In this document: piece after piece, positions 1 to 9,437 of the stretch
Numbering within the stretch: position 1 is the first letter of the stretch
How the letters are laid out: the number at the start of each line of letters is the position of its first letter
Source of the DNA: Candidatus Methylomirabilota bacterium
Lineage (GTDB): Bacteria; Methylomirabilota; Methylomirabilia; Methylomirabilales; 2-02-FULL-66-22
Assembly: GCA_016209735.1 (NCBI GenBank)
Contig: JACQVN010000009.1
Coordinates: forward strand, 113,986-177,985
DNA length: 64,000 nucleotides
Direction of reading: 5' to 3'
The notes under the pieces: generated by a model
Told to the model about the DNA's origin: nothing
Seen by the model: the letters and a program-made list of their open reading frames with translations, nothing else
The model's database searches: none
Made by a program: the position numbers and the translations under genes

Positions 1-375
1 GACGTTCCGCGTATATCGGGTGGCGGTGACGGTGCAAGTGGCCAGGTGCCGGTGGTCCTGATGGGTATCGTCAGGGTGGTGGGAGAAGATGAAGCTGGGG
101 TTGATGTCCTTGATGGCGGCCTCCAGCCGCTGAATGAGTTCCCGGTTTAGCGGGAGGGCGGTATCCGGGTAATCCCCCCAGAAGAGCTTCGACACATGGA
201 GAATGTCCGCAGCGGCTTCCTGCTCCTTCTGCCGAACGGCGGCGTCGCCGCCGCCGCCGCCTTGCGTCATGACAAGGAGGAACACCTCGTGGCCCTGCGC
301 TGCGTACTTGACGAGGGTTCCCCCGCAGCCGAATTCGACGTCATCGGGGTGTGCGCCGATCGCCAGAATGCGCAT
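1..375 (-). CDS. PIG-L family deacetylase (C-terminus cut by window edge)
   Basis: Reverse complement from ATG at 375 reads MRILAIGAHPDDVEFGCGGTLVKYAAQGHEVFLLVMTQGG...FSHHPDDTHQDHRHLA; AHPDD and HPDDTHxDH motifs. Missing from the ORF track because it is truncated. Confidence 0.9.
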   Translation of the reverse strand, partial: MRILAIGAHPDDVEFGCGGTLVKYAAQGHEVFLLVMTQGGGGGDAAVRQKEQEAAADILHVSKLFWGDYPDTALPLNRELIQRLEAAIKDINPSFIFSHHPDDTHQDHRHLATCTVTATRYTRNV

Positions 376-418
376 GGGATGCCTTTCTCCCGCAGGGACG
401 CAGAGACGCAGAGGAAAG

Positions 419-799
419 CTAGAGCCTATTCACGATCCGGCGAATTCCGTTCTTGATGATTGGGGCGCCAAAGTTGAGAAGCAGACCGAGCCGGTAATCG
501 AGCAGACGAAGATAGGTCAAGCGCTGCTTCGAGTGGACTGGAGAAAGCTCTTCAACGGATTTCAGCTCGACAACGATACCGCTCTCCACGACGAGATCTG
601 CTCGAAAACCGACCTCGAAATGAACTCCATCATAATCGATAGGAACAGGCGTCTGCCGCTCCACCTTCAAGCCCCGTTTTTCCAGCTCGTGAGCCAATAC
701 AACTTCGTAGACAGACTCCAGCAAACCTGGCCCGAGTGTAGAGTGGATATGAAAGGCTGCATCCACGATCGCACCTGAAATTGAATTGAGGTCCTTCAC
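419..799 (-). CDS. GxxExxY family protein
   Basis: ISGAIVDAAFHIHSTLGPGLLESVYEVVLAHELEKRGL...VELKSVEEL; GTG start at 799 overlaps the upstream stop as GTGA. Confidence 0.85.
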   Translation of the reverse strand: MKDLNSISGAIVDAAFHIHSTLGPGLLESVYEVVLAHELEKRGLKVERQTPVPIDYDGVHFEVGFRADLVVESGIVVELKSVEELSPVHSKQRLTYLRLLDYRLGLLLNFGAPIIKNGIRRIVNRL

Positions 800-1536
800 C
801 TCCGCGTCTCTGCGTCTCTGCGTGAGTAATCGGTGAGGAATTCCGCTCTCTCCCAGTTCCTTCCCGACCGAAGAATCTCCAGGCTCTTGGGACCGCAGTT
901 GAAGAGTAAGTCTACCACCGAGAGATGGGAAACAAAAGGCTGGTATCGCTGGGAATAGCTCGGGTGCCGGTAGGCCTGAACCTCCATCAGAAGACCGGAG
1001 TCGCGAAAGCGGTCGAGGTCCATGTAGTTCACACCGCCCTGTCCGGCGAGATACGTGGACCCGCCCACGGCGCGACAGAGGTCGATGAGCCGTTCTGTGG
1101 GCTCTTCGTGTGCAATAAGCGTGGAAGCGAGGATTCGAGGAGTCGTGATCCCGAGGTACCGGCAGAGCAGATCGAGGACGGCGCAATTCAGCTCGGCGAG
1201 CCGGGACCAGGGTCGCTCGATGAGGCCGAGAAGGTCAGGACCGACCGGCTCCCAGAATTGCGCCTTCGCGTAGTGAAGGCGCAAGGCCTGGCAGTGCTTC
1301 CGCTGCCAGTCCGTCCGGGAGTTGATCTCGACACGATCGATCCGCTCCGGAAAGCGATCGATGACGGGTACCGTGAGCCACTGCCACTCGTCTTTGGTCC
1401 GGATGCGATTGCGGTTCTGCCACTCGTGCTTCTTGAACTGGACCGTATCCAGGAGAACAAAGACATCCGCCGAATCAATCTTGTCTGCATAGCCGAGCCA
1501 CGGCAGGTACTGGGGCTGATGGATGGCGACTTTCAT
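796..1536 (-). CDS. WbqC-like family protein
   Basis: MKVAIHQPQYLPWLGYADKIDSADVFVLLDTVQFKKHEWQNRNRI. Confidence 0.9.
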   Translation of the reverse strand: MKVAIHQPQYLPWLGYADKIDSADVFVLLDTVQFKKHEWQNRNRIRTKDEWQWLTVPVIDRFPERIDRVEINSRTDWQRKHCQALRLHYAKAQFWEPVGPDLLGLIERPWSRLAELNCAVLDLLCRYLGITTPRILASTLIAHEEPTERLIDLCRAVGGSTYLAGQGGVNYMDLDRFRDSGLLMEVQAYRHPSYSQRYQPFVSHLSVVDLLFNCGPKSLEILRSGRNWERAEFLTDYSRRDAETRR

Positions 1537-1558
1537 GTCGGCACAATGGCAATCAGGC

Positions 1559-1681
1559 AATTAGGCACCTGGGCACCTGGGCACCTGGGCACCTGGGCGA
1601 CTGGGCGAATGGGAGCATCGGGAGTCTTTTCCAGGCTGCCAGATTGCCCAATTGCCAAATTGCCAAGTCGCCAGGCTCTAC
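1559..1681. repeat. Degenerate octamer array (gcacctgg / caattgcc units)
   Basis: gcacctgg gcacctgg gcacctgg gcgactgg gcgaatgg ... agattgcc caattgcc aaattgcc aagtcgcc. Confidence 0.85.
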
Positions 1682-3189
1682 TTGTCCATCGTGACGAAGA
1701 TCGGGTTCGAGAGGATCTGGTGCCCGCCGGGACCTTGCACCTCGAGGCGGTAGTAGGTGCGGCCGGAAGGCTGGAGCGCTGCGTCCTGCCAGGTGATCGT
1801 CAGAGGCGTCTCTCCCTTCACGCTGTGAACCGTGGCGCCCGAACGCATCAGCCTGACCTCAACCTGCATAGGCGCTGAAGTCGTTGCGCGAACGACTGCA
1901 CGGACGAGCGGCAGACTCCCGCGGCGAGCTGTCAGCCGGCCGCCGGCCTCCGCGGCTGCCTCGCCGGAGGCGGAGACCTGGAATTGATCCAGCGCCAAAC
2001 CAGCCTCGCCGGTGCGCCGCAGGGCGTACATGCGGCCGGCCTTGAATGCTTCAAGGAGGCTCGTGGCATCTTTTCGCCTCTCCAGGATGACCGTTTGTAC
2101 CTCGCCGAACCGCTTGCCTGCCTGGCCTTCCCGGTGGTAAGCCGCCTCACCTAAGGCCCAGGCGGGGGTTTTTCTCCGCCCGGCCAGGTACTCCAGCAAA
2201 AGGTGATCCCACCCGCCGCCTGGATTGGTGAAGGTCGTTGTGTCTTCGTAGACGCCCCCAAAGGCCGTGAATCCTTCCGTCCTGAGCAAGTCCTCGGCAT
2301 ACGGCTCCGTTCGTATGGTTGCTTTCAGGCCTGCCACCTGGACAACCTGATAGTCGCGCGCCTCGGGCAGCGACCACACGGTCAACCCGCCATGCTGAGC
2401 GACGTAGTCAATGACGGACTGATGCGGGCGGACACCCTGACTCGCATTGTAGGGGGAGAGCGCCTGGACCTGGAATGGATAATTGTTCAGGAAGAAGAAA
2501 ATGCCGGCAGCGGAACAGGCGAAGGCGGGAATTACCCGTCGCCGTCTTTGCACCACGCGGAAACGCTGAAAATGCACCACTCGCTGTCGCCGATGCGTGA
2601 ATAGCCAGGCCCCCAGCGAGAGCAGGAGCACCGGCAGGAGGAGCAAGACGGGAGACTGCCACCCCCAACGGGCAGCACCGGGGTTGCCGATGACCGGCAG
2701 CCTCTGGTAGTCCTCCGGACGTTGCAGGCCAACGACCAGAATGTTCTTCTGGCCGTCGTGCATGGTCAGCGTTCCACCCAGAAGACTCCCGGTCCAGTAA
2801 TAATAGGGGAGGGTCTCGGCGCCCGGGATGAAGAGGACATCCGGCTGACGGGCATTGGCCTGTCGTACGGCGGCCAGAAACTTCCTCGGACTCTTCTGGA
2901 GGAGTGAGGGGTATTCCACCCGGTGCCGTAGGAAACTCCGCAGCGGTGGCAGGCCGTACTCGAACTGCTGGAGGAGATTCTCCGTCAGGATCACCGCCCG
3001 GACCCCCCGCGCCTTGGCCAGCGAGACGAGCTGCTCGAGCGACTGGTCCCCCGTGCTCCAGGTCGAGTGAGCATGGACCACGGTGGGGATCTGCAATGGG
3101 GGCGCATCGGCCATGGCGGGAGTGGCAAGCATGAAAATTCCCAGCATGGACAAAGAATCCAGGCGGATCAATTGTACAACTCGTCGCAT
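1678..3189 (-). CDS. PHP-domain-like membrane protein
   Basis: VVHAHSTWSTGDQSLEQLVSLAKARGVRAVILTEN followed by hydrophobic segments; start placed at MRRVVQLIRLDS. Confidence 0.55.
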   Translation of the reverse strand: MRRVVQLIRLDSLSMLGIFMLATPAMADAPPLQIPTVVHAHSTWSTGDQSLEQLVSLAKARGVRAVILTENLLQQFEYGLPPLRSFLRHRVEYPSLLQKSPRKFLAAVRQANARQPDVLFIPGAETLPYYYWTGSLLGGTLTMHDGQKNILVVGLQRPEDYQRLPVIGNPGAARWGWQSPVLLLLPVLLLSLGAWLFTHRRQRVVHFQRFRVVQRRRRVIPAFACSAAGIFFFLNNYPFQVQALSPYNASQGVRPHQSVIDYVAQHGGLTVWSLPEARDYQVVQVAGLKATIRTEPYAEDLLRTEGFTAFGGVYEDTTTFTNPGGGWDHLLLEYLAGRRKTPAWALGEAAYHREGQAGKRFGEVQTVILERRKDATSLLEAFKAGRMYALRRTGEAGLALDQFQVSASGEAAAEAGGRLTARRGSLPLVRAVVRATTSAPMQVEVRLMRSGATVHSVKGETPLTITWQDAALQPSGRTYYRLEVQGPGGHQILSNPIFVTMDK

Positions 3190-3380
3190 ATTTGCGTGCG
3201 GTAGGAACCCGTTCCCTCTCGCCACGCACGCAAAGTTCGCCAAGAAAAGCCCAAGGTTTTGTTCTGCTTTGCGTCTTGTGCGTCTTTGCGAGGGAGAGGC
3301 ATCGTAGCCCTCTAACCCAATAGCCCGGTTGCCTGGTTGCCGGATTGCCTGGTTGAAGGCCTCACCAATCGACCAGTCGA

Positions 3381-4511
3381 CTAGTCGACTTTTCCCATAA
3401 CATCCCGATAAAGCTCCGCGAGCGATTTGACCATCTTGTCCGCGCTGTACTGTGGGGCCCTGCGGCGGCCGGCCTCGGCGATAGCTCTGAGGCGAACGGG
3501 GTCCTGGAGGAGGCTGCAGATCGCCCCCGCCAGGGCGGCTGGATCCGCAGGTGGCACCAGAAGTCCCGCCTCCCCCTCGCCGAGAAGCTCCGGGACTCCC
3601 CCGACCCGGGTCGCCACGATGGGCTTCCCTCGAGCCATGGCCATGACAAGAACGCGCCCCATTCCCTCGTTCAGGGATGGAAGGACGAAGAAGTCCATGC
3701 CGGCGATGAGCGCCGGGACATCCTCGCGGAAGCCGGTGAAGTGGATCCGATCCGCCAGGCCGAGGTCGCGCGCCTCGCGCTCCAGCGCCATCCGCTGTTC
3801 GCCGTCCCCGACGATCAGGAAGCGGGCGTCGGGGACGGATGCGAGGACCCGCGGGGCCGCCCGGACCAGGTATGCGATCCCCTTGACCGGAGCGAGCCGG
3901 GCCACGGTTCCCACGACCGGCCTGCCAGTCGCGATATGCAAAGGCTGCGCCCCGATGACCGGGCCGAGATCCACGCCGCTGGGAATCGTCACGAACTGCT
4001 CCGGCTGTCCTATGCCGTGACGCAGGTGATCCCGGGCCTCATCGTCGCTCAAGGTGACAAACCGGTCGGTCCAGCGGGCGGCGACCTGCTCGAGACCGAT
4101 GAAGGTCTTGGTGGCAGCCGGAGAAAAGTAGCCGTCGAAGATGTGGCCATGGGGGGTGTAGACGATATGTCGGACGCCGGCCAGACGTGCAGCGAGGCGG
4201 CCGAGGAACCCGGCCTTGGAGGAGTGGGTGTGGACGATGTCCGGCCGGATGCGCTTGATCAGTCGCCGGAGGCCAAAAAGGGCGGCGACATCCAGGACCG
4301 GATTCACTTCCCGCCGAAGCTGTGGGAGCTGGACCCACTCAACGTCCGCGGCTGCAAGCGTCGCAAGCATCCCGGGTGGCGGGTCGGTGGTCCGCCCCGA
4401 CAGAATACTGCAGGAGAACTCTCCTTTCGGCATCCGGCTGGCCGAGATGACCGTGTTCTCCGTGGAGCCCCCCACGTCGAGGCGGGTGATCAGATGAAGC
4501 ACGCGGATCAT
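3381..4511 (-). CDS. Glycosyltransferase family 4
   Basis: MIRVLHLITRLDVGGSTENT...PSLNEGMGRVLVMAMARGKPIVATRVGGVPELL. Confidence 0.9.
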   Translation of the reverse strand: MIRVLHLITRLDVGGSTENTVISASRMPKGEFSCSILSGRTTDPPPGMLATLAAADVEWVQLPQLRREVNPVLDVAALFGLRRLIKRIRPDIVHTHSSKAGFLGRLAARLAGVRHIVYTPHGHIFDGYFSPAATKTFIGLEQVAARWTDRFVTLSDDEARDHLRHGIGQPEQFVTIPSGVDLGPVIGAQPLHIATGRPVVGTVARLAPVKGIAYLVRAAPRVLASVPDARFLIVGDGEQRMALEREARDLGLADRIHFTGFREDVPALIAGMDFFVLPSLNEGMGRVLVMAMARGKPIVATRVGGVPELLGEGEAGLLVPPADPAALAGAICSLLQDPVRLRAIAEAGRRRAPQYSADKMVKSLAELYRDVMGKVD

Positions 4512-4666
4512 CGGGGCGTCCCGGTCGACTGGAACGTCGGATTGACATGTCGATCGTCATTTGGCATGACGAATGACGACAATGGCGACACCACTGTGCG
4601 CCTGAAACCCCGCGCACGGAAGATCGGCGGAGTCACGGCCTTGCCCTGTCGACCTTCCGCAAAGCC

Positions 4667-5047
4667 CTACTCCGCATCCAGGCGGCACACGGGGAAGCCT
4701 TCCACCTCGATCCGCCGGCTCCATGCATCCTCGAAGCGCTCGATCCCGTCCGGGGCAAACACCAGGTCGAGGTCAAAGGGGCCGTTCCTGAGCTGAATCA
4801 AGTCCTTGCCGTGAATGATTTCTTGGGATTGGTCTTCGCTCAGGGCGAAGCCAAGCGCCAGCAAAGCGGCCACCAATGCCCGGCCGTTGTCAGGGTGTCT
4901 GTCTATGAACAGGTCCGCATCCTGCGTCGTGTCAGGAAATCCGAGCAGGATCGCGCCGGACTTGCCGATGAAGAGGTAGCGGACGCCATGGCGGGCCAGG
5001 GCGTCGCGGACCTGCTCTGCCTGGCGGTAGTCAACGGCTGCGACCAT
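4667..5047 (-). CDS. Nucleotidyltransferase-like protein, possibly C-terminally truncated
   Basis: MVAAVDYRQAEQVRDALARHGVRYLFIGKSGAILLGFPDTTQDADLFID...; stops after VCRLDAE. Confidence 0.6.
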   Translation of the reverse strand: MVAAVDYRQAEQVRDALARHGVRYLFIGKSGAILLGFPDTTQDADLFIDRHPDNGRALVAALLALGFALSEDQSQEIIHGKDLIQLRNGPFDLDLVFAPDGIERFEDAWSRRIEVEGFPVCRLDAE

Positions 5048-5288
5048 AGCCCAACCAGGACGGCAGGGAACGCTCACACCAGGCGCGGTAGTCGGCCATG
5101 CTGTCGAAGGAGCGATACTCGGCGTCATCCAGCACTGGACGATACGTGCGAATGAAGGCGTAGCGCAGGCGTGTAGCCAGTGGACGGCGGCGGGCGGCCT
5201 CAAAGTCGGCCCAGAGTTCACCCATCTCCTCGGGTGAAAGAGGGGACTCCTCGCCCTGCGCCGTCTCCCTGAGGAGAGTTGGTTTCAT
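5031..5288 (-). CDS. 85-aa protein upstream of and overlapping the nucleotidyltransferase
   Basis: MKPTLLRETAQGEESPLSPEEMGELWADFEAARRRPL...; 17-nt overlap with the next gene. Confidence 0.55.
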   Translation of the reverse strand: MKPTLLRETAQGEESPLSPEEMGELWADFEAARRRPLATRLRYAFIRTYRPVLDDAEYRSFDSMADYRAWCERSLPSWLGYGRSR

Positions 5289-5359
5289 GGGCTTTCTCCA
5301 TCGACAAGCTGAAACGCTGCAGTCCTCGTCGAGGCGGGTGGTGATGTGCGGGAAGCGGA

Positions 5360-7492
5360 TCACGCGACGTTGCTTGGCGGGGAAGGCCGTTCGGCATGCA
5401 ATTCGATGGAGGGCCCCACCAACCACCGCCCTCCGGAGAGAACCCGGAGGCCCCCGCCGATCCCACTTATGACGGCGCGGAGCGCTGGAGGAGCCAGGGC
5501 GCCAAGCCAGCCGTCGGTAGACCGTACCCCCTCGGCGGCCAACGGGGAATTCTGCATTGCGACTACCCGGAAGCCGACACGGGTGACCAAGCGTCGAAGA
5601 CTGGTCGGCGTGAAGGCGAAGAGGTGCAGGATGGGATAGCCATCCCAACCAAGCCGGCGCACGGGGGGTCCGAGGGAGGTGAGGAGTTTCACCCACGGCC
5701 GGTGGAAAGACGCGTTGGGGATCCGGATCACCAGGCGGCCTCCCGGGCGGAGGACGCGGTACGCCTCGTGGACCGTCCGGAGAGGATCCAGGCCGTGGTC
5801 CAAGACGTTGATAAGGGAAACAGCCTCGACGCAGCCGTCCCGAAAAGGCAGCTCCGCGCAGTCGGCTTGCAGCGCCGTGAGGCCCGAGCTGCGCGTGACG
5901 CCGCAAGCCTGGTAGGAGAGATCCGTCCCGAGGCCGGACCATCCCCGTTCTGCGGCGGCGGCGAGCAGGTGGCCGCCGCCGCAGCCGACGTCCAGCAGGC
6001 GCCCCAGAGGGCCGGGGGGCCGGAGGCGATCGAGCAGGGAGGCGAACATCGTGGCCCGACGATCTGCGACCCTCTCGTGGCGGTACTGCAAGGGATACTC
6101 GCGATTGTAGAACTGCCGCAGGCTGGCCTGCGTGGGGAGCGTCGCAACGACCCCCACCCGGCAGGCCGGGCAGCAAAGGAATGGTTTTCCCTGGTATGCC
6201 AGGTCTGCCTCCCACCGCTGGCCGCCACAGGCCGGGCAGCAGCAGGAAGGTGCGGCTCCCGCGGGAGACCGAGAGGCCAGATCGGCTAAGGTCCCCTCCA
6301 GCACGTCCACGGAACGTTCCCAGGTATACTGCCTCTCCACATGACGACGGCACGCCTGCCGGCAAGCCTGGGCGGCGGGAGTGTTCCGGGGGTGCGCCGC
6401 GAAGAATCGCCGGATGCTCTCCGCCATCGCTTCCGGGGTGGCCTCGGGCATCAAGAGCACGGGGTCGAGCGGGGCCAGGATTTCCGGAGTGGCCCCTACG
6501 GTGGTCCCCAGGACCGGTGTGCCGCAGGCCAACGCCTCGACCGTGATGAGGCCGAATCCCTCCAGCTCGCGCGTGGGCAGCACGAATAGGTCCGCCGCCT
6601 GGTAGTGGAGAGGGAGTGTCGCTTCCGGGATGTACCCCAGGAACCGGACGTGATTCTGGAGCTGCAGCGATTCCACGAGGGCCTGGAGGCTCTCCCGCAG
6701 GCTGCCCGCTCCTCCGACCAGCAGGAGAGCCTCCGGGAGGCTTTGACGCAGGCAGTTCAGCGCGTGGATCAGGGTGTCCAGGCCCATGCGTGCCTCGAGA
6801 TTGCGAATGGTCAGCAGGAGCGGCCGGTCGGGGGGCAGCTCGAGCGCGTTGCGCGCGGCAAGGCGGTCCGCCGCCGGCCGGAAGCGCTCAGCGTCCACAC
6901 CGCCGGGAATCCTAACGATCCGCGAAGTCGGGATCCCGTAAAGCTGCCAGAGTTGGAAGGCAGAGAAATCACTGAGGACGTGAATGCGGTCCACCTTCCG
7001 CAGGCAGGCCCGTTCGATCCCCCAGATCATGGCCTGGGCCACCCGGCCGGCGACGCCGGGACGGTGGTGGCGGGTCATGCCGGCCCGAGAGATGTATTCC
7101 AGGGGCGCCGGCGAGAGAAACGTGTAGAGGACGGGCAGGCCTTTGGCGCGCGGAGAGCGCAAGGCGCCATATCCTGCGAAGGGTTGATAGAGCTGGAGAA
7201 CGTCGGCGGGGGAGTGGGCCAGAGCGCCGGTGAGGGCACACCGCGCGGCCAGTATCGAGCTCAGCAGGAAACGCAGGGAGGATCCTTGGGAGACGGGGAA
7301 ATGGCGGATGAGGACCCCCTGCCGGTCGAGGCTATCCGTGGACGCGCCAAGCGTGGTTCGGCTGAGGACGCGAACCGCATGGCCGCGAGCCGCCAGGCGG
7401 GAGGCCTGCTCCCACAGCACGCGCTCACCCCCCCCTTCGATGCGCAAGGGAGAGACATCCGAGACCATGACCATGCGGAGCGGGGAGGTCAT
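5360..7492 (-). CDS. Fused GT4 glycosyltransferase and SAM methyltransferase (710 aa)
   Basis: N-terminal GT4 (GGGERVLWEQASRLAARGH...PTRELEGFGLITVEALACGTPV); C-terminal CPACG...CCPAC plus LLDVGCGGGHLLAAAAERGW. Confidence 0.85.
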   Translation of the reverse strand: MTSPLRMVMVSDVSPLRIEGGGERVLWEQASRLAARGHAVRVLSRTTLGASTDSLDRQGVLIRHFPVSQGSSLRFLLSSILAARCALTGALAHSPADVLQLYQPFAGYGALRSPRAKGLPVLYTFLSPAPLEYISRAGMTRHHRPGVAGRVAQAMIWGIERACLRKVDRIHVLSDFSAFQLWQLYGIPTSRIVRIPGGVDAERFRPAADRLAARNALELPPDRPLLLTIRNLEARMGLDTLIHALNCLRQSLPEALLLVGGAGSLRESLQALVESLQLQNHVRFLGYIPEATLPLHYQAADLFVLPTRELEGFGLITVEALACGTPVLGTTVGATPEILAPLDPVLLMPEATPEAMAESIRRFFAAHPRNTPAAQACRQACRRHVERQYTWERSVDVLEGTLADLASRSPAGAAPSCCCPACGGQRWEADLAYQGKPFLCCPACRVGVVATLPTQASLRQFYNREYPLQYRHERVADRRATMFASLLDRLRPPGPLGRLLDVGCGGGHLLAAAAERGWSGLGTDLSYQACGVTRSSGLTALQADCAELPFRDGCVEAVSLINVLDHGLDPLRTVHEAYRVLRPGGRLVIRIPNASFHRPWVKLLTSLGPPVRRLGWDGYPILHLFAFTPTSLRRLVTRVGFRVVAMQNSPLAAEGVRSTDGWLGALAPPALRAVISGIGGGLRVLSGGRWLVGPSIELHAERPSPPSNVA

Positions 7493-7499
7493 GAACGCC

Positions 7500-9398
7500 T
7501 CAGGCGATCCTCCGGGACCCCCGGGGGTCGAGGATTTCCCGCATCCACAGCTCCAGCATCATGAGCGCCCACAAGCGGTCGCCGTGGTTGCGGGCACCGC
7601 TGAGGTGTTCCTGCTTCAAGCCATCGACGGTCGCGGCGACCAAGAGGCCTCGTCCGCGCACCCGTCGGGCCGAGAGAAGATCCTCCATGACCTCTCGGAG
7701 GTCCGTCCGCAGCCATTGCCCAAGAGGAATCATGAAGCCTTGTTTCCGGTGGTTGAGCACTTCGGGGGGCAGCAGGGCGGCGAAGGCCTGTTTCAGGAGT
7801 CCCTTCAGCCGAAAGCCGGGCAGCTTGACGGCGGGCGGGATCCTCAGGCTCTCCTCGATGACTCCGTGGTCGCAAAATGGGGCGCGGAGTTCGAGGGAGT
7901 GTGCCATGCTCATCCGGTCTGCCATGGTCAAGAGATCGTCCGGGAGGTAAGTGGCGAGATCGATCCGAAAAGCCCCGTCCACGACCCCATCATGCCCGTG
8001 CGTCGCATAGGCATCTCGCTGTGCCGCCTCGACGTCCGAAATCCAGCGGGCGCGAACCTCCGGCGCGACAAGACGCTCCAGCTCCGCTTCGCGAAAGAAG
8101 CGGGTCCAGCCGATGTACCGATCAGGCATGGACTCTTCTGCCCCCCTGGCGAAGCGGCGGACCCAATCGCCCCAGTTCCGGCTGGCGTCGGTGTCGGAGA
8201 TCAGGCGCGAGCCAATGGAGCTGACCGGGCTCCGGAGCCATCCGGGCGTCCTGGCATACCACTCCGCAAGTCGAACGCCGAGGTAGCGGGGATATCCGGC
8301 GAAGGTTTCGTCTCCGCCGATGCCAGAAAGGGCAACCTTGACGTGCCGTGCCGTGGCTTGTGCGACCACGTAAGTCGGGATGGCCGAAGAATCCGCGAAC
8401 GGTTCGTCGAACTGGCGGACAATGGGGGTCAGGAGGTCGACCGCCTTGGGGGCCAGGATCTCTTCATGGTGATCCGTCTCAAAACGCCGCGCCACCGCGC
8501 GGGCATACGGAAGTTCGTTGAAGGAAGGGGCGGAAGGCCCGAAGCCGATCGAGAAGGTCGCGATGCGCTGGCTGGTGACCTCACGCATGGTGGCAACGAC
8601 TGCGCTGGAGTCGATCCCACCGCTCAGGAAGACTCCCAGCGGGACATCGCTCTCGAGGCGAAGGCGAACGGCCTCCCGCAGTATGTGTCGGATGCGGGCA
8701 GCCGCCTCGGCGGGAGACGGGGCCGGCACGAACTCCCCTTGGGGAAGGCCCCAGTATCGTTCGACGGCCAGGCTCCCCTGTCTGAAAGTGGCCCTGTGCC
8801 CTGGCGGAAGCTTGCAGATGTCAGAGAATATCGACCGATCAGCCGGCGTGTACCCGAAGGCGAGATAGTGATGGAAGGCCTCCCAGTCGATGTTTCCCCC
8901 CGCCTCGGGATGGCAGAGGAGCGCCTTGATCTCCGAGGCGAAGAGGAACAGACCATCCCGCTGCCAGTAAAAGAGGGGTTTCTTTCCCATCCGGTCCCGG
9001 GCGAGGAAAAGGCGCCGCCTCCCGGCATCCCAGATGGCGAAGGCAAACATCCCCCGGAGGGTCTCGACGCAGTGCTCCCCCGCCTCTTCGTACAGATGGA
9101 GGATCGCCTCGGTATCGCTCCGGGTCCGGAACAGATGCCCCCGGCTCTCGAGATCTCCCCGGAGGTCGCGGTGATTGTAGATCTCGCCGTTGAAGACGAT
9201 GTGGAGGGAGCCATCCTCGTTCGTCATGGGTTGGCGACCGCCGGCGAGATCGATGATGGAGAGACGCCGCATCCCCAGTCCAACTTCGGGACCGACCCAT
9301 ACCCCCTCATCGTCCGGTCCGCGGTGCGCGAGAACGCCAACCATCTGCTCCAGCACGGCGCGATCCCTCTCTCCAACGAAACCGGCGATGCCGCACAC
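7500..9398 (-). CDS. asnB: Asparagine synthase (glutamine-hydrolysing)-like amidotransferase
   Basis: MCGIAGFVG N-terminus, RGPDDEG, SGGIDSSAVVA PP-loop. Confidence 0.92.
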   Translation of the reverse strand: MCGIAGFVGERDRAVLEQMVGVLAHRGPDDEGVWVGPEVGLGMRRLSIIDLAGGRQPMTNEDGSLHIVFNGEIYNHRDLRGDLESRGHLFRTRSDTEAILHLYEEAGEHCVETLRGMFAFAIWDAGRRRLFLARDRMGKKPLFYWQRDGLFLFASEIKALLCHPEAGGNIDWEAFHHYLAFGYTPADRSIFSDICKLPPGHRATFRQGSLAVERYWGLPQGEFVPAPSPAEAAARIRHILREAVRLRLESDVPLGVFLSGGIDSSAVVATMREVTSQRIATFSIGFGPSAPSFNELPYARAVARRFETDHHEEILAPKAVDLLTPIVRQFDEPFADSSAIPTYVVAQATARHVKVALSGIGGDETFAGYPRYLGVRLAEWYARTPGWLRSPVSSIGSRLISDTDASRNWGDWVRRFARGAEESMPDRYIGWTRFFREAELERLVAPEVRARWISDVEAAQRDAYATHGHDGVVDGAFRIDLATYLPDDLLTMADRMSMAHSLELRAPFCDHGVIEESLRIPPAVKLPGFRLKGLLKQAFAALLPPEVLNHRKQGFMIPLGQWLRTDLREVMEDLLSARRVRGRGLLVAATVDGLKQEHLSGARNHGDRLWALMMLELWMREILDPRGSRRIA

Positions 9399-9437
9399 GT
9401 CGAATTCCTTCCGTCTACCGGCGTTCGGATGCGGATC

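Noticed and set aside
7500-9398. AsnB-like protein as a lasso peptide cyclase for the RiPP-like cassette
   Set aside because: It has an intact MCGIAG glutaminase N-terminus, sits among glycosyltransferases over 20 kb from the peptide, and no transglutaminase-type B2 protease was seen; better read as a polysaccharide-locus amidotransferase.
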